A stretch of 51,954 bases of DNA from an archaeon (GCA_021791695.1 JAJYWC010000001.1:53457-105410), one strand, 5' to 3'; counted from the stretch's first letter, positions 40,954-49,875 are shown. Notes: a model not told the origin generated them from the letters alone. A program made the numbers and translations.

Positions 40954-41985
40954 CTATTCAACCTCGGTGATGTAGAAGAGGTATGGTTGCGTTTGCGTGG
41001 GATAGGAATCTGCTGCGGCGAAGTTGATGCGACACACCACCATCCCGTCTATTGGCGACTTGATGGTCTCTATGACCTCGCCTCGAAAATTCCAGATTTC
41101 GCCGAGGGCCTGTCCTCTCTTGACCACATCCCCGTATTCTGTCTTCGGGATGAATAGCCCGGCGCGCCTGTTCGCTACCAGCACCGGGTTCTTCAGAGTC
41201 TTCACGGACCGGTGGTAGCGAGGCGTCCCGGCTAAAATGCCCAAGTGCTTCATTACATTGATCAAGCCGTCGTAGTGGATTGAGACGGTCTCTTTGTCAG
41301 CCTTACCTTCCTTGCCCGCCTCGAGCATCGTGGCGGGGATTCCGCGGGTCGCGACCTCCCAGTAAAGCGTACCGTCCGCAGTGACCGCATAGGTAGTCCC
41401 CACAGGCGGCACACTGTTGCTCTTCGCCGCCGGCAGGGCGTTGAGATGATATGATACCGGGAAGCAGGAGGCCAACTGCGACGATCTGCTGTCAACAAGA
41501 CCATTCCCGGTAATCGGGACATAGTTGAAAGGGACAAGAGCCTCGTTGTAGTCAGCACCGTGCAGGTGTACGACGGCGTCGCCCTTGAGCGCGACTTCGT
41601 TGAGGATTTTGTGGGCTATCTGGAATGTGACCGTCGCGCCAGGGTCGCCCGGGTATGCGCCGTATGGGTTCACCTGGTCGATAGGATTCACGAAGAGAGA
41701 CCTCGTATCGAAGGCTACTGGATTTGCAAGTGGCAGGATTATTACTGTCCCCATCATCTCGGACGCATTGAGCTCGTGTGCCAGCTTAACCGCCGCAACT
41801 ATACCTGAATATTCACAGCCGTGTTCCCCCGCTACTATGACCAATGTTGGTCCTTCGCTCTTGCCCTGAATGATTGAGATAGGTAACTCGATGCTGCTCG
41901 CCGCGCGCTCCGCCACTTTGAAGCTGCCGTGGACCGAGTGCCCCGGCGAACTCTTCACGTCACCAATCTGAATCGAAGCAGTCAT
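40954..41985 (-). CDS. AstE/AspA-family N-acyl amino acid deacylase (M14-like)
   Basis: 343 residues of the succinylglutamate desuccinylase/aspartoacylase family. Zinc ligands are His55 and Glu58 in AGEHGCEYSG and a histidine in VVHLHGADYN; ANPVAF and NPYGAYPGDPG are the usual substrate-side loops. The C-terminal beta domain is present (RAGLFIPKTEYGDVVKRGQALGEI...IKSPIDGMVVCR), like a lipoyl-type barrel. Members remove acyl groups from amino acids or diamino acids (succinylglutamate, N-acetylaspartate, N-acetyl-diaminobutyrate). Two aminotransferase genes follow upstream on the genome. A GTTATTTAAA TATA region precedes the ATG by about 25 bases. Confidence 0.85.
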   Translation of the reverse strand: MTASIQIGDVKSSPGHSVHGSFKVAERAASSIELPISIIQGKSEGPTLVIVAGEHGCEYSGIVAAVKLAHELNASEMMGTVIILPLANPVAFDTRSLFVNPIDQVNPYGAYPGDPGATVTFQIAHKILNEVALKGDAVVHLHGADYNEALVPFNYVPITGNGLVDSRSSQLASCFPVSYHLNALPAAKSNSVPPVGTTYAVTADGTLYWEVATRGIPATMLEAGKEGKADKETVSIHYDGLINVMKHLGILAGTPRYHRSVKTLKNPVLVANRRAGLFIPKTEYGDVVKRGQALGEIWNFRGEVIETIKSPIDGMVVCRINFAAADSYPTQTQPYLFYITEVE

Positions 41986-42034
41986 CTTTCCCGCCGTCCC
42001 CTGGATAGTTATTTAAATCCGAGCCGCACTCAAG

Positions 42035-43390
42035 TTACAAACGGTTTTGGGCTTTTTGCGTCTCGGCTATCGCGTCTTCCATGATCCCGAGACCAACCCT
42101 GGCGAGTTTCGCAGAGATGTTTAGCGCTGGCGTTATCCGCGAGACGTTCCCGTATAGCCCGTCGTAGGCTGTCAGGAGACCCTGCTGAAAAGCGAGTTCG
42201 CAGACGCTTTTAGCGGCATCCGCCGAAGATTCCTTGGATCTCTTCGAACGGACAAACTCGACTCCAATCAGGAGACCCATTCCCCTCACATCTCCTACAA
42301 TGTCATACTCGTGCTGCATCCTCTCATAACTTCGCTTCATCATGGAACCGACCTGAGAGGCATGTACACAGAGCTTCTGATTCTCCAGGACATTGATCAT
42401 AGAAAGCGCGCCTGCGCATCCGAGCGCGTATCCCGCCCCGGTGAGCACATGACTACCATGCGGCCAGTCCATCAACTCGGACTTGGTGACGCACGCGCTG
42501 ACGGGCAGTCCTCCCCCTAGAGGCTTACCCAGCAGTATCATATCAGGCTCAATCCCCCAGTGTTCGGAAGCGAACATCCTGCCCGTCCTGCCAAACCCCG
42601 TCTGCACCTCGTCAACGATCAACAGTATTCCGTGCGACCTGCATATTTCGGCGAGGCGCTCAAGGAAACCACGAGGTGGGACGAGCACGCCACCATCGCC
42701 CTGAATAGGCTCTACGAGTAATCCCGCCACTTCGTCTGCCGGCGCGATGGTCCTGAACACATGTCCTTCCAGATAATCGAGGACCCAGTCTCCCATGTCC
42801 TTGGGGCCCTCCCAACGGTACTGGTAGGGGAACGGGATATGAGTCACCTCGGGGACAAGCGGGGAGAAGCCTCTGACCATTCCGGCGCCGTAGCCGGAGA
42901 CCGAGAGAGCGCCATAGGTGGCGAGACCGTGGTTCGAGCCGGTAAATGAGATGAAGCGCCTACGTTTGGTGTGCCACCTGGCCAGCTTCATCGCTGCGTC
43001 AGTCGCGTCGGACCCTGACAGGCCCAGCACGACCTTCTTTTGGTGATGGCCGGGCGTTATCTGTTCCAGTTTCTCGCAGAGACGGACCACGAGCTCGCTG
43101 TAAAAGTAACCCGGGATTGGTTGATATGTGGCCAGGCCTGCGATCTGCCGCTTCAGGGCCCTCAGGATCTCTGGGTGATCTATTCCCACCGACTGGGTCG
43201 CAGCACCTGAGTTGAAGTCGAGATAGACGTTGCCGTCTATGTCTTCGATGAAGGAACCTTCCCCATCCTTGATGACGAGTGGGAGGTATCTCCAGTTTGA
43301 TTGAGAGAGTATCCTCTCGTCCCTGGCGATAACCTTCTTAGCGCGGGGTCCTGGAGGTCTTACTCTCATCGCTGGCAGCGAGTACTTCAT
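42035..43390 (-). CDS. Class III PLP aminotransferase (GABA/ornithine type)
   Basis: 451 residues from ATG 43390, preferred because the further upstream open frame would overlap the divergent aminotransferase and lacks homology; CTTTTATC lies 31-38 bases before it. Hallmarks: YLDFNSGAATQSVGIDHPEI, LSGSDATDAAMKLAR, SFTGSNHGLATYG, the DEVQTGFGRTGRMFA cofactor block and the Schiff-base lysine in LLGKPLGGGLP. It would transfer an omega- or alpha-amino group to a keto acid such as 2-oxoglutarate. It is divergent from a second aminotransferase and upstream of the deacylase gene on the same strand (49-base gap). Confidence 0.87.
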   Translation of the reverse strand: MKYSLPAMRVRPPGPRAKKVIARDERILSQSNWRYLPLVIKDGEGSFIEDIDGNVYLDFNSGAATQSVGIDHPEILRALKRQIAGLATYQPIPGYFYSELVVRLCEKLEQITPGHHQKKVVLGLSGSDATDAAMKLARWHTKRRRFISFTGSNHGLATYGALSVSGYGAGMVRGFSPLVPEVTHIPFPYQYRWEGPKDMGDWVLDYLEGHVFRTIAPADEVAGLLVEPIQGDGGVLVPPRGFLERLAEICRSHGILLIVDEVQTGFGRTGRMFASEHWGIEPDMILLGKPLGGGLPVSACVTKSELMDWPHGSHVLTGAGYALGCAGALSMINVLENQKLCVHASQVGSMMKRSYERMQHEYDIVGDVRGMGLLIGVEFVRSKRSKESSADAAKSVCELAFQQGLLTAYDGLYGNVSRITPALNISAKLARVGLGIMEDAIAETQKAQNRL

Positions 43391-43468
43391 GAAGAAAGGA
43401 CAGGGAGCAGATGCGTTCTGATAAAAGTTTAAGGATTGTGGCTGGGTCGCGCCAGACGGCATCACAAC

Positions 43469-44869
43469 ATGGGCGATTCTAAGATACTGACGGCTCCTCC
43501 TGGTCCGAAGGCAAGGAAGCTCATCGAAAGGGAACTCAAACTCATGCATCAGCCGTCGATAGACCGCGTCTATCCTATCTTCACCAAGACTATAGACGGA
43601 GCCGTCGTCGAGGACGTAGACGGGAATCGTTACTTGGATTTCGCCATCGGTTCGGGCAGCATGTCACTCGGTGGTGCGCCGGAAGTGCTGGTCAACACGA
43701 TCACCGAGAGGGCGAAGGAGCTCGGCCATGGGTCTTATCCATACCTCAATCCCGCGGTAATCGAATTCGCGGAGAAACTCTCATCGGTCGCCCCGGGAGA
43801 CAGCAGGAAGATGGTCGCCATGCTCTCGACGGGCAGTGAAGCGGCCGACTTCGCCTTTAGGGTGGGGAGGGGGTTCAAGCGCAAGCCTCAATTCATCAGC
43901 TTCATAGGCGGCCATCACGGCTTCTCGCTAGGTGCTCTCGCGCTATCAGGCCACTACGCTGCCATGTTTCGCAACCACCCGCACCTGGTCCCGGGTGTCA
44001 CCCACACGCCCTACGCCTACTGTTACAGGTGTCCCTTCAAGCTGGAGTACCCAAGCTGCGGCATGGCCTGCGCTGATTACATCGAAGAGACCCTGCTCAC
44101 CACTATTTCGCCGCCAGAGAACACGGCCGGCCTAATCGTCGAGCCCATCCAAGGACCTGCGGGCATTATCCCGCCACCCTCCGGCTGGCTCCAGAAGGTC
44201 TACGATATCTGCAAGAGGAACGGGATCCTGTACATCGATGATGAGGTCTTCGCTGGACTTGGGAGGACAGGTAGGATGTTTGCAATCGAGGCGGACCCAG
44301 GCATTGACCCCGACATGATGGTCATAGGAAAGACGCTTGGCGGCGGCCTCATTCCCATGAGCGCCGTGCTGATGAAGGAAGAGGTTGCACTGAGCATCGA
44401 GCCGGGCGCAACATCGAGCACGCTCCACGGTTATCCGCTAGGAGCGGCCGTGGCAACCAAGGTCATAGAGACCATCCAGGGCAACGGGTTGCTCGCGAGG
44501 AATGCCAAAGAAGGCGAGTACCTGATGAAGAGGTGCCTTGAGCTACAGGAGAAGCACCCGTGGATCGGCGATGTCCGCGGAAAGGGGCTCATGATAGGAT
44601 TGGAATTTGTAAAGGATAGGAAGACCAAGGAACCTCTGCGAAAGGAGGTTAGGGACATCGCCTGGAGGTCGGTCCAGAAGGGGCTCATCTTCGAGTGGTT
44701 CGGTTTGAAGGGCAATGTGATCAAACTCTATCCGAACTACTTTGTCACAAGGGAACAGCTAGACGAAGGACTCGATATCCTTGATGCTGCAATCACGGAC
44801 GTCGAGAAGGGGCACAAGTCACCGACCGACTTCGACCCCGCCTACGTCGTTTCCGCTGGCTGGATGTGA
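43469..44869 (+). CDS. Class III PLP aminotransferase, Cys-rich archaeal type
   Basis: 466 residues from ATG 43469. Hallmarks: YLDFAIGSGSMSLGG, LSTGSEAADFAFRVGR, FIGGHHGFSLGALALSG, DDEVFAGLGRTGRMFAIE and the lysine in VIGKTLGGGLIP. A four-cysteine insert, YCYRCPFKLEYPSCGMAC, is typical of archaeal and some bacterial 4-aminobutyrate/ornithine-like aminotransferases and could bind metal. It is the divergent partner of the gene at 42035-43390; both promoters lie in the AT-rich TGATAAAAGTTTAAGG at about 43421-43436. Confidence 0.87.
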   Translation: MGDSKILTAPPGPKARKLIERELKLMHQPSIDRVYPIFTKTIDGAVVEDVDGNRYLDFAIGSGSMSLGGAPEVLVNTITERAKELGHGSYPYLNPAVIEFAEKLSSVAPGDSRKMVAMLSTGSEAADFAFRVGRGFKRKPQFISFIGGHHGFSLGALALSGHYAAMFRNHPHLVPGVTHTPYAYCYRCPFKLEYPSCGMACADYIEETLLTTISPPENTAGLIVEPIQGPAGIIPPPSGWLQKVYDICKRNGILYIDDEVFAGLGRTGRMFAIEADPGIDPDMMVIGKTLGGGLIPMSAVLMKEEVALSIEPGATSSTLHGYPLGAAVATKVIETIQGNGLLARNAKEGEYLMKRCLELQEKHPWIGDVRGKGLMIGLEFVKDRKTKEPLRKEVRDIAWRSVQKGLIFEWFGLKGNVIKLYPNYFVTREQLDEGLDILDAAITDVEKGHKSPTDFDPAYVVSAGWM

Positions 44870-44905
44870 CTTATTAGGGGCGGGTCCGGCCATCAACGCT
44901 CGGAG

Positions 44906-45052
44906 TTGTCTGCCTACCACAAGAGAGAGGAGAAAGAACAGGTGAAGGGGCACAACCATCCGGCGCGCGAGGAGTGTGGGCCATACTGCCCGCGGAACGA
45001 GCACTACAAGGGGCCCAAGAAGAAGTTCGACATGCTGCATCGGAACAAGTGA
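44906..45052 (+). CDS. Small Cys/His-containing basic protein, 48 residues
   Basis: TTG 44906 to TGA 45052. CTTATTAGG 28-36 bases upstream is a good TATA match, supporting a leaderless gene. The product (SAYHKREEKEQVKG, then HNHPAREECGPYCPRNEHYKG, then KKKFDMLHRNK) has two Cys three residues apart and several His, so it could bind zinc, and is strongly basic at its end. I do not know the family. It follows the aminotransferase gene by 36 bases and ends 14 bases before a convergent small gene. Confidence 0.5.
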   Translation: MSAYHKREEKEQVKGHNHPAREECGPYCPRNEHYKGPKKKFDMLHRNK

Positions 45053-45066
45053 GCCCTTGGTCGCAC

Positions 45067-45233
45067 TCACTTGAGAAGATACTCCGCCATGTCGTCGTGG
45101 TCGATCGCTGAAATGGTATCTTCCAGTTCAGGAAGCCTGATGCCAATCTCCTTGCGGACTCTCTTGCCAGACGCGTCGTCATAGACGAGGGTCGAGCCCC
45201 GGGAGGGTTGACCGGAGACTCGTTGAGCGACAC
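45067..45233 (-). pseudogene. Small gene broken by a one-base shift
   Basis: GTG 45233 reads SLNESPVNPPG; the plausible continuation, STLVYDDASGKRVRKEIGIRLPELEDT and ISAIDHDDMAEYLLK, is in another frame. Adding one G to the four-G run (CCCC at 45197-45200 on the plus strand) joins them into exactly 56 codons (55 residues). The protein would be acidic and soluble. Family unknown. It lies downstream of fhs on the same strand and could be co-transcribed. Confidence 0.4.
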
Positions 45234-45250
45234 GAACCTGAGACCCTTTG

Positions 45251-45349
45251 TCAGGCGCTGGCGGGTTCGTCTTGGGTGTACACCATTTCAGCGTACATGT
45301 AGAGGCCGTAGAGGTGCTCGACTACGTTCTGAGATGGGTGCAGCACCAT
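45251..45349 (-). other. Tiny open frame downstream of fhs, doubtful
   Basis: ATG 45349 to TGA gives 32 residues, MVLHPSQNVVEHLYGLYMYAEM and a short acidic end. Composition looks protein-like and the frame stays open back to the fhs stop, but there is no clear ribosome-binding site. It ends 17 bases before the small broken gene. Apart from these two frames the 363-base gap 45053-45415 shows nothing. Confidence 0.25.
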
Positions 45350-45415
45350 CAGTATAGCGGACAGCTTCGTCGAGGGCGGGGCCGCTGAAGCCGCAATTGC
45401 AACCGAAACGACGCG

Positions 45416-47029
45416 CTAGTAGACACCGGATATCGAACCCTCGTCGCTAAGGTGTATCCTGAGAGCGGCGGGGACCTTGGGAAGGCCGGGCATACGTTCG
45501 ATGTCGCCCATGTGGACTATGTTGAACCCGGCTCCCGCAGCGACCTCGACGGCGCGCACCGCGACGGAGAAGCCTCTGGGCCGGCCTCGCTTCGTGGCGT
45601 CGTCGGAGAGTGAAAGCGCCGTTTTGGCCACGCAGATGGGATTGGCCGAGAGCCCGAGTGCCTCGACAATCTTCGAGTCTGCGGTAGCGGACTCTGTGAA
45701 CGTTGCTCCGTCGCCGCCGTAGAGCTTCGACGTGAGGGCCAGGACCTTCTCCTCCACGGAGGCGCGAGCATCGTAGAGCGGTTTCGGGTCGGAGCCCTTG
45801 CCGGACTCCTCTATCACCAGCTGGGCGAGCCCCAGCGAGCCCTGGCTCCCCTCGAGGAAGGACGTGCTTATCTCGAACGGCACGCCCACCGTCGTGCAGA
45901 AGTCTCTCACGAGCGAGACCTCATCCTCGGCGTCATCGGCGAAGCGGTTGAGGGCGACCACGGGGCGTATCCCCAGCACCCGGACGTTCTCGATGTGCTT
46001 GAAGAGGTTCTCCAGTCCCCGTTCCACGGCCGCAGCGTCCGGCACGTCGAAGCGGTCGAGTCCTCCCTGATATCGCAACCCGCGCACCGTCGCGACTATG
46101 ACCGCGGCGTCTACGTGGAGCGCCCCTACATACGAAGCGATGTCGACGAACTTCTCGGCTCCTAGGTCCGAGCCGAAGCCCGCCTCGACCACGGTGTACT
46201 CGGCGAGACCCAGCGCCCTCCGAATAGAGAGGAGACTGCAGGTGCCATGGGCGATGTTGCCGAAGGGCCCTCCATGGACGAGCGCCGGCGTTCCCTCGCT
46301 CGTCTGGACCAGATTGGGGAAAAGGGCGTCGCGGAGCAACGCACCCATCGAGCCGACCGCTCCGACCTGCTCTACGGTGACGGGAGCCCGTCCCTTCGTG
46401 TAAGCCACAACGATACTCCCCAGCCGCGCCTTAAGGTCGGCGTAGCCCGAGCTCAGGCATACGACCGCCATGACCTCGGAGGCCGCGGTTATCAGGAACT
46501 TCGACGGGTGCGTGGGACCGTTCTTCGCCCCCTGCGCGACGGTAATCTGCCGGAGGGCTCTGTCGTTGACGTCCACCGTCCTAGGCCAGACAACAGACGA
46601 AGGGTCTATCCCGAGCTCATTTCCGTGGAACAAATGATTGTCGACCATGGCGGCCAGGAGATTGTGCGCAGCGGCGATTGCGTCGAAGTCACCCGTAAGG
46701 CGCATGTTGACATCCAGCATCGGCTCGAGAGTCGACCTTCCGCCACCCGCTCCTCCTCCCTTGATGCCGAACACCGGGCCAAGCGAGGGCTGCCTGATGC
46801 AGGCGATGGCGCTCCTTCCCGCCCTGCAAAGCCCCATCGCCAGTCCGATCGAGGTGACCGTCTTCCCTTCACCGCGGGGAGTCGGCGTCATGCCAGTGAC
46901 GAGTATAAGCTTCCCCCTGCTGCTCCCCTGAGGCACAGCGAATGAGAGCTTGGCCTTCCACTTTCCGAACCGGGTTACCTCATCATCTGGTATGCCGAGG
47001 TCCTTCGTGATTTCGTCTATCGGGCGCAC
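45416..47029 (-). CDS. fhs: Formate-tetrahydrofolate ligase
   Basis: 537 residues from GTG 47029, with CCAATAAGC 22-30 bases upstream. The family signatures are intact: the P-loop-like TPTPRGEGKT (48-57), RQPSLGPVFGIKGGGAGGG, EPMLDVNMRLTGDFDAIAAAHNLLAAMVDNH, and GLRYQGG. It makes 10-formyl-tetrahydrofolate from formate, ATP and tetrahydrofolate, for purine synthesis, serine/glycine C1 metabolism or formate release. Most archaea use methanopterin-type carriers, so this implies a folate-type C1 pool here. FolD and other C1 genes are not in the window. Length is slightly below the bacterial 555-560. Confidence 0.92.
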   Translation of the reverse strand: MRPIDEITKDLGIPDDEVTRFGKWKAKLSFAVPQGSSRGKLILVTGMTPTPRGEGKTVTSIGLAMGLCRAGRSAIACIRQPSLGPVFGIKGGGAGGGRSTLEPMLDVNMRLTGDFDAIAAAHNLLAAMVDNHLFHGNELGIDPSSVVWPRTVDVNDRALRQITVAQGAKNGPTHPSKFLITAASEVMAVVCLSSGYADLKARLGSIVVAYTKGRAPVTVEQVGAVGSMGALLRDALFPNLVQTSEGTPALVHGGPFGNIAHGTCSLLSIRRALGLAEYTVVEAGFGSDLGAEKFVDIASYVGALHVDAAVIVATVRGLRYQGGLDRFDVPDAAAVERGLENLFKHIENVRVLGIRPVVALNRFADDAEDEVSLVRDFCTTVGVPFEISTSFLEGSQGSLGLAQLVIEESGKGSDPKPLYDARASVEEKVLALTSKLYGGDGATFTESATADSKIVEALGLSANPICVAKTALSLSDDATKRGRPRGFSVAVRAVEVAAGAGFNIVHMGDIERMPGLPKVPAALRIHLSDEGSISGVY

Positions 47030-47199
47030 GTCCCTGCCCTCGGCCGAGTGGCTTATTGGTTCTGCAGCGTCGGCCTACGCGTCACGGTTCAGAAGAGCCG
47101 ATCGACATCACAAGAGGGGCGAAGAGCAGAAGTTCTGCGAAGCTCATGGCACAGGGACAACCGAGTGAGCCCCTCAGGGGCGGGGTTCTTTCTTCCCTT

Positions 47200-47556
47200 T
47201 TACTTGCCATTCAGGCCCCAGCTCGTGTGCTTCTCGGGCTTGATGCGCAGGTTGATGTCCCTTCCTCCATCTCCATCCACCTCCACTATCTCGACCCTCC
47301 CCGTCACCTTCAGGCCTCTGACCTTCCACGGACGCAACGACTTGATGTCGTCTATCACGAAGGATGCCTTGGAGTTCCCTCTGCTGACGTTCCAGAACTT
47401 CCTCGTCTTCCTCATCATGATACTCCCGATGTAGAAGTCCCTCCCGTCGAACTCGAAGCCCACCGGGACGACATCGGGCTGCCCGTCACTGGAGACGGTC
47501 GCGAGCCTTCCTAGCGGTTGGCTCCGTATGTATTGTACCTCAGATTCTGAGAACAT
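47200..47556 (-). CDS. PPOX-class F420/flavin-binding protein
   Basis: 118 residues with the split-barrel pattern of the pyridoxamine-phosphate-oxidase-like F420 group: VQYIRSQPLGRLATVSSDGQPDVVPVGFEFDGRDFYIGS, then RKTRKFWNVSRGNSKASFVIDD and GLKVTGRVEIVE. Such proteins bind F420 or FMN and reduce small molecules. ACATATAC about 31-38 bases upstream is a candidate TATA box. It lies 170 bases beyond fhs with its own promoter. A second, broken PPOX gene is at the right edge of the window. Confidence 0.82.
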   Translation of the reverse strand: MFSESEVQYIRSQPLGRLATVSSDGQPDVVPVGFEFDGRDFYIGSIMMRKTRKFWNVSRGNSKASFVIDDIKSLRPWKVRGLKVTGRVEIVEVDGDGGRDINLRIKPEKHTSWGLNGK

Positions 47557-47710
47557 GCTACCACGTGTCGGGGACGGTCAATCGGCGTATATGTTGACGG
47601 GAAAAGCCCCAAATCAGTCACAGCGGAGATGGCACGTGAGATACGGATTACAGCGCGCAGCTGACCTTCGACACACCATTGTTCATCGGGGGCGTCCTTC
47701 TGAAGCGCAA

Positions 47711-48778
47711 TCACAACCCGGGGTTTTCTCTCACCAAAGTCGCGACCCTGACGCCGACCAGCCGGACCAGCTCGTCCCTCTCCTCGAACTCCTTCAGCAG
47801 CGTCCTCGCCGTATCGCGAAGGACCTCCGCGCTGTCGGTGTACTCCGAGAGAGTCCGTTCCCTCGTGTGGGTCTCGAAGTGATGGAACCGTATCTTGATA
47901 CCGGCGACCTTGTACCTGAACGGGCCCTCGCGCAAGCGTTCCGACAGCTCGCGGGCCGCGTCGTCGGCCTCGGCGTAGACCCTGCCGAAGTCGGCGACGT
48001 CCTCCCTGAAGGTTCTCTCGACGCTGAGGGACTTGGGCATCTCCCTAGCGACGACGGGAATCCGCTCCTGCGCATGGACGACCCCCCAGAGCCAGACACC
48101 GGTCTTCCCGAACCACTGCATCAGCTCCTTGCCCGGCAGTGCCTGAAGGTCAGCTACCTTCACGACGTTGCGTTCCCTGAGGAAAGCCTGCGTCTTCCTG
48201 CCCACTCCGGGTATGACGGAGACGGGCAGGGGCGCGAGGAACTCCGCTGCGAAGCCTGCGGGGACGACGGTGAGGCCATCGGGCTTCTGCATGTCTGACG
48301 CTATCTTGGCCGTGGACTTGTTCGGTCCTATCCCGACCGAGCAGGTGAGCGAGTGCACGTCCCTGACAGCCCTCTTGATGATAATGGCAAGCTGCTTCGC
48401 TTCTTCGGCGTTGTCAACCCTTCCGCTCACGTCCAGGAACGCCTCGTCTATACCGGTCTGTTCGAAAGCGTCGGCGAACCCCCTCAACGTGTCCATGACC
48501 TCCCTGGAGACTCGCTCGTACAGCTCGAAGCTGGGCCTGAGGTAAACCGCCGTCGGGCAGAGCTTCCAAGCGCGCGATATGGGCATGCCCGATTTCAGGC
48601 CGAACTTCCTCGCCTCGTACGAGCAGGTCACAACGACGCCGCGGCCCCTGCCGTTCTCGGGGTCGGCGCCGACGACGACGGGCAGCCCGCGCAGCTTGGG
48701 ATTCTCTTTCGTCTCCACGGAGACGTAGAAAGCGTCGAGGTCGACATGGAAGATCGTCCTCGGCTCGTCGGCCTGCAT
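47711..48778 (-). CDS. dinB: Y-family DNA polymerase IV (Dpo4/DinB)
   Basis: 355 residues from ATG 48778 (Sulfolobus Dpo4 has 352). Catalytic carboxylates: Asp13 and Asp15 in IFHVDLDAFYVSVE, and Asp-Glu in GIDEAFLDVS. CSYEARKFGLKSGMPISRA is the nucleotide-binding finger, SVGIGPNKSTAKIASDMQKPDG is conserved palm, VIPGVGRKTQAFL the HhH thumb, and the little-finger domain follows. It copies past DNA lesions. The C-terminus ends LVRENPGL without an obvious PCNA-binding box. It starts 2 bases after the DUF72 gene, so they form an operon. Confidence 0.92.
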   Translation of the reverse strand: MQADEPRTIFHVDLDAFYVSVETKENPKLRGLPVVVGADPENGRGRGVVVTCSYEARKFGLKSGMPISRAWKLCPTAVYLRPSFELYERVSREVMDTLRGFADAFEQTGIDEAFLDVSGRVDNAEEAKQLAIIIKRAVRDVHSLTCSVGIGPNKSTAKIASDMQKPDGLTVVPAGFAAEFLAPLPVSVIPGVGRKTQAFLRERNVVKVADLQALPGKELMQWFGKTGVWLWGVVHAQERIPVVAREMPKSLSVERTFREDVADFGRVYAEADDAARELSERLREGPFRYKVAGIKIRFHHFETHTRERTLSEYTDSAEVLRDTARTLLKEFEERDELVRLVGVRVATLVRENPGL

Positions 48779-48780
48779 AC

Positions 48781-49596
48781 CTAGAACCCTGTCAGCTTCC
48801 CCTGTTCGGGCTCGGCGTCCCGCTTCTCCTTCCAGTCGGCCTCCATCATGCCGAGAAGCCGCCTGAACTCGTTGACGGACTCGGGCCCAAAGCCGGCGAA
48901 GTGGTTGTTGAAGAAGACGTAGCCCCTGTCGAAGGAGCCACTCTTCTCCTCTAGGTTGTGCACCCACTTCTCCATCTCCTCCTTGCGCTCTTTCTGGATC
49001 CCGCCGAACTCGGTTATGTCTCGTTCGCCGACCATCCTCAGGTAGGTGAACTTGGTAGTTACCTCCGCAGGGGTCTCCAGATACATGTTGAGCGACCAGA
49101 CCATAGCCACTCCGTGGTCCTCCAGCAGCTTGTATGTCTCGGGTGTGAACCACGACTTGTGCCTGAACTCAACAGCGTGCTGATACTTCGGGTTGAGAGC
49201 GTCGATGAACTTCTCCATCACGGCCCTGTGCTTATCGACCTTGATCGAGGGAGGGAGCTGGGCGACTATGGGACCCAGTTTGGTCCCGAGCTTGCCCACC
49301 ACCGAGTAGAAGTAGGTCAGCGTGCTCTCGAAGTTCTCCAGCTTGTTTTCGTGGGTGATCTTCTTGGGCATCTTCGGGGAGAAGACGAACCCGTCAGGTG
49401 TCACCGTCTTCCATCGCTGTATCAGGGCCTGGTTCGGTATCCGGTAGAAGCTCGAGTCGACCTCGACGCAGTCGAAGATTCTGGAGTAGAACTTGAGATA
49501 GTCCCCCGCCGGTAGGTCCTTGGCGTAGAAGGGTCCAGCCCAGTCCTTGTAGGACCAACCACTGCAGCCTATCCTGACCTTCTCGGCGAGTGACAA
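48781..49596 (-). CDS. DUF72-family TIM-barrel protein
   Basis: 271 residues from TTG 49596, supported by GTTTATTA 26-33 bases upstream. The DUF72 signature is clear: RIGCSGWSYKDWAGPFY, FDCVEVDSSFYRIP, FSPKMPKKITHE, LGPIVAQLPPSIK, HAVEFRHKSWF and YVFFNNHFAGFGPESV. Biochemical role unknown; the gene is often near DNA-repair genes, and here it is followed by dinB after a 2-base gap, so both are expressed together. Confidence 0.87.
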   Translation of the reverse strand: MSLAEKVRIGCSGWSYKDWAGPFYAKDLPAGDYLKFYSRIFDCVEVDSSFYRIPNQALIQRWKTVTPDGFVFSPKMPKKITHENKLENFESTLTYFYSVVGKLGTKLGPIVAQLPPSIKVDKHRAVMEKFIDALNPKYQHAVEFRHKSWFTPETYKLLEDHGVAMVWSLNMYLETPAEVTTKFTYLRMVGERDITEFGGIQKERKEEMEKWVHNLEEKSGSFDRGYVFFNNHFAGFGPESVNEFRRLLGMMEADWKEKRDAEPEQGKLTGF

Positions 49597-49861
49597 GGGG
49601 TCGCGAACTGTCGAGCCCCACGTAATAAACGCCTAGCGCAGCCGCGCTCGGTCGCTTCGATCATCAAAGCAAGCGCCTGGTCGCAAAGCATCATGAAACC
49701 CTGTCACCGGCAGTGGCCGTCAAGGCCCTCTGGATGGGCTCGTCTTTCATCGGAAGGGGTCCCGAGAGGAGCGTCATCGCTTCCTGGGAAGTGACAAGGA
49801 AGATAGCAAGAGATGTGCGGCCACCTTTCTCTTTGCAACGTGTATCTGGCCAGTACCCAGC
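49597..49861. other. Intergenic stretch, nothing recognised
   Basis: Contains the DUF72 TATA box at 49622-49629. Between 49655 and 49875 one plus-strand frame stays open without a good start or known domain, so no gene is called. No tRNA-like fold or repeat was seen. Confidence 0.4.
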
Positions 49862-49875
49862 AATATTTATATAGG
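49862..49875 (+). promoter_or_regulatory. Promoter of the Hsp20 gene
   Basis: AATATTTATATAGG is a strong TATA region 37-50 bases before ATG 49912. Transcription would begin near 49897-49900, leaving a short leader with GGTGAT ahead of the ATG, so this mRNA is probably leadered. Confidence 0.55.

Noticed and set aside
46950-47168. Small plus-strand frame ending beside the PPOX gene
   Set aside because: Its first half is antisense to fhs and the TATA-like element at 47051-47059 is better used leftward as the fhs promoter.
49655-49875. Open plus-strand frame before hsp20
   Set aside because: Partly protein-like, but no start codon with a promoter and no similarity recognised; it runs into the hsp20 promoter.
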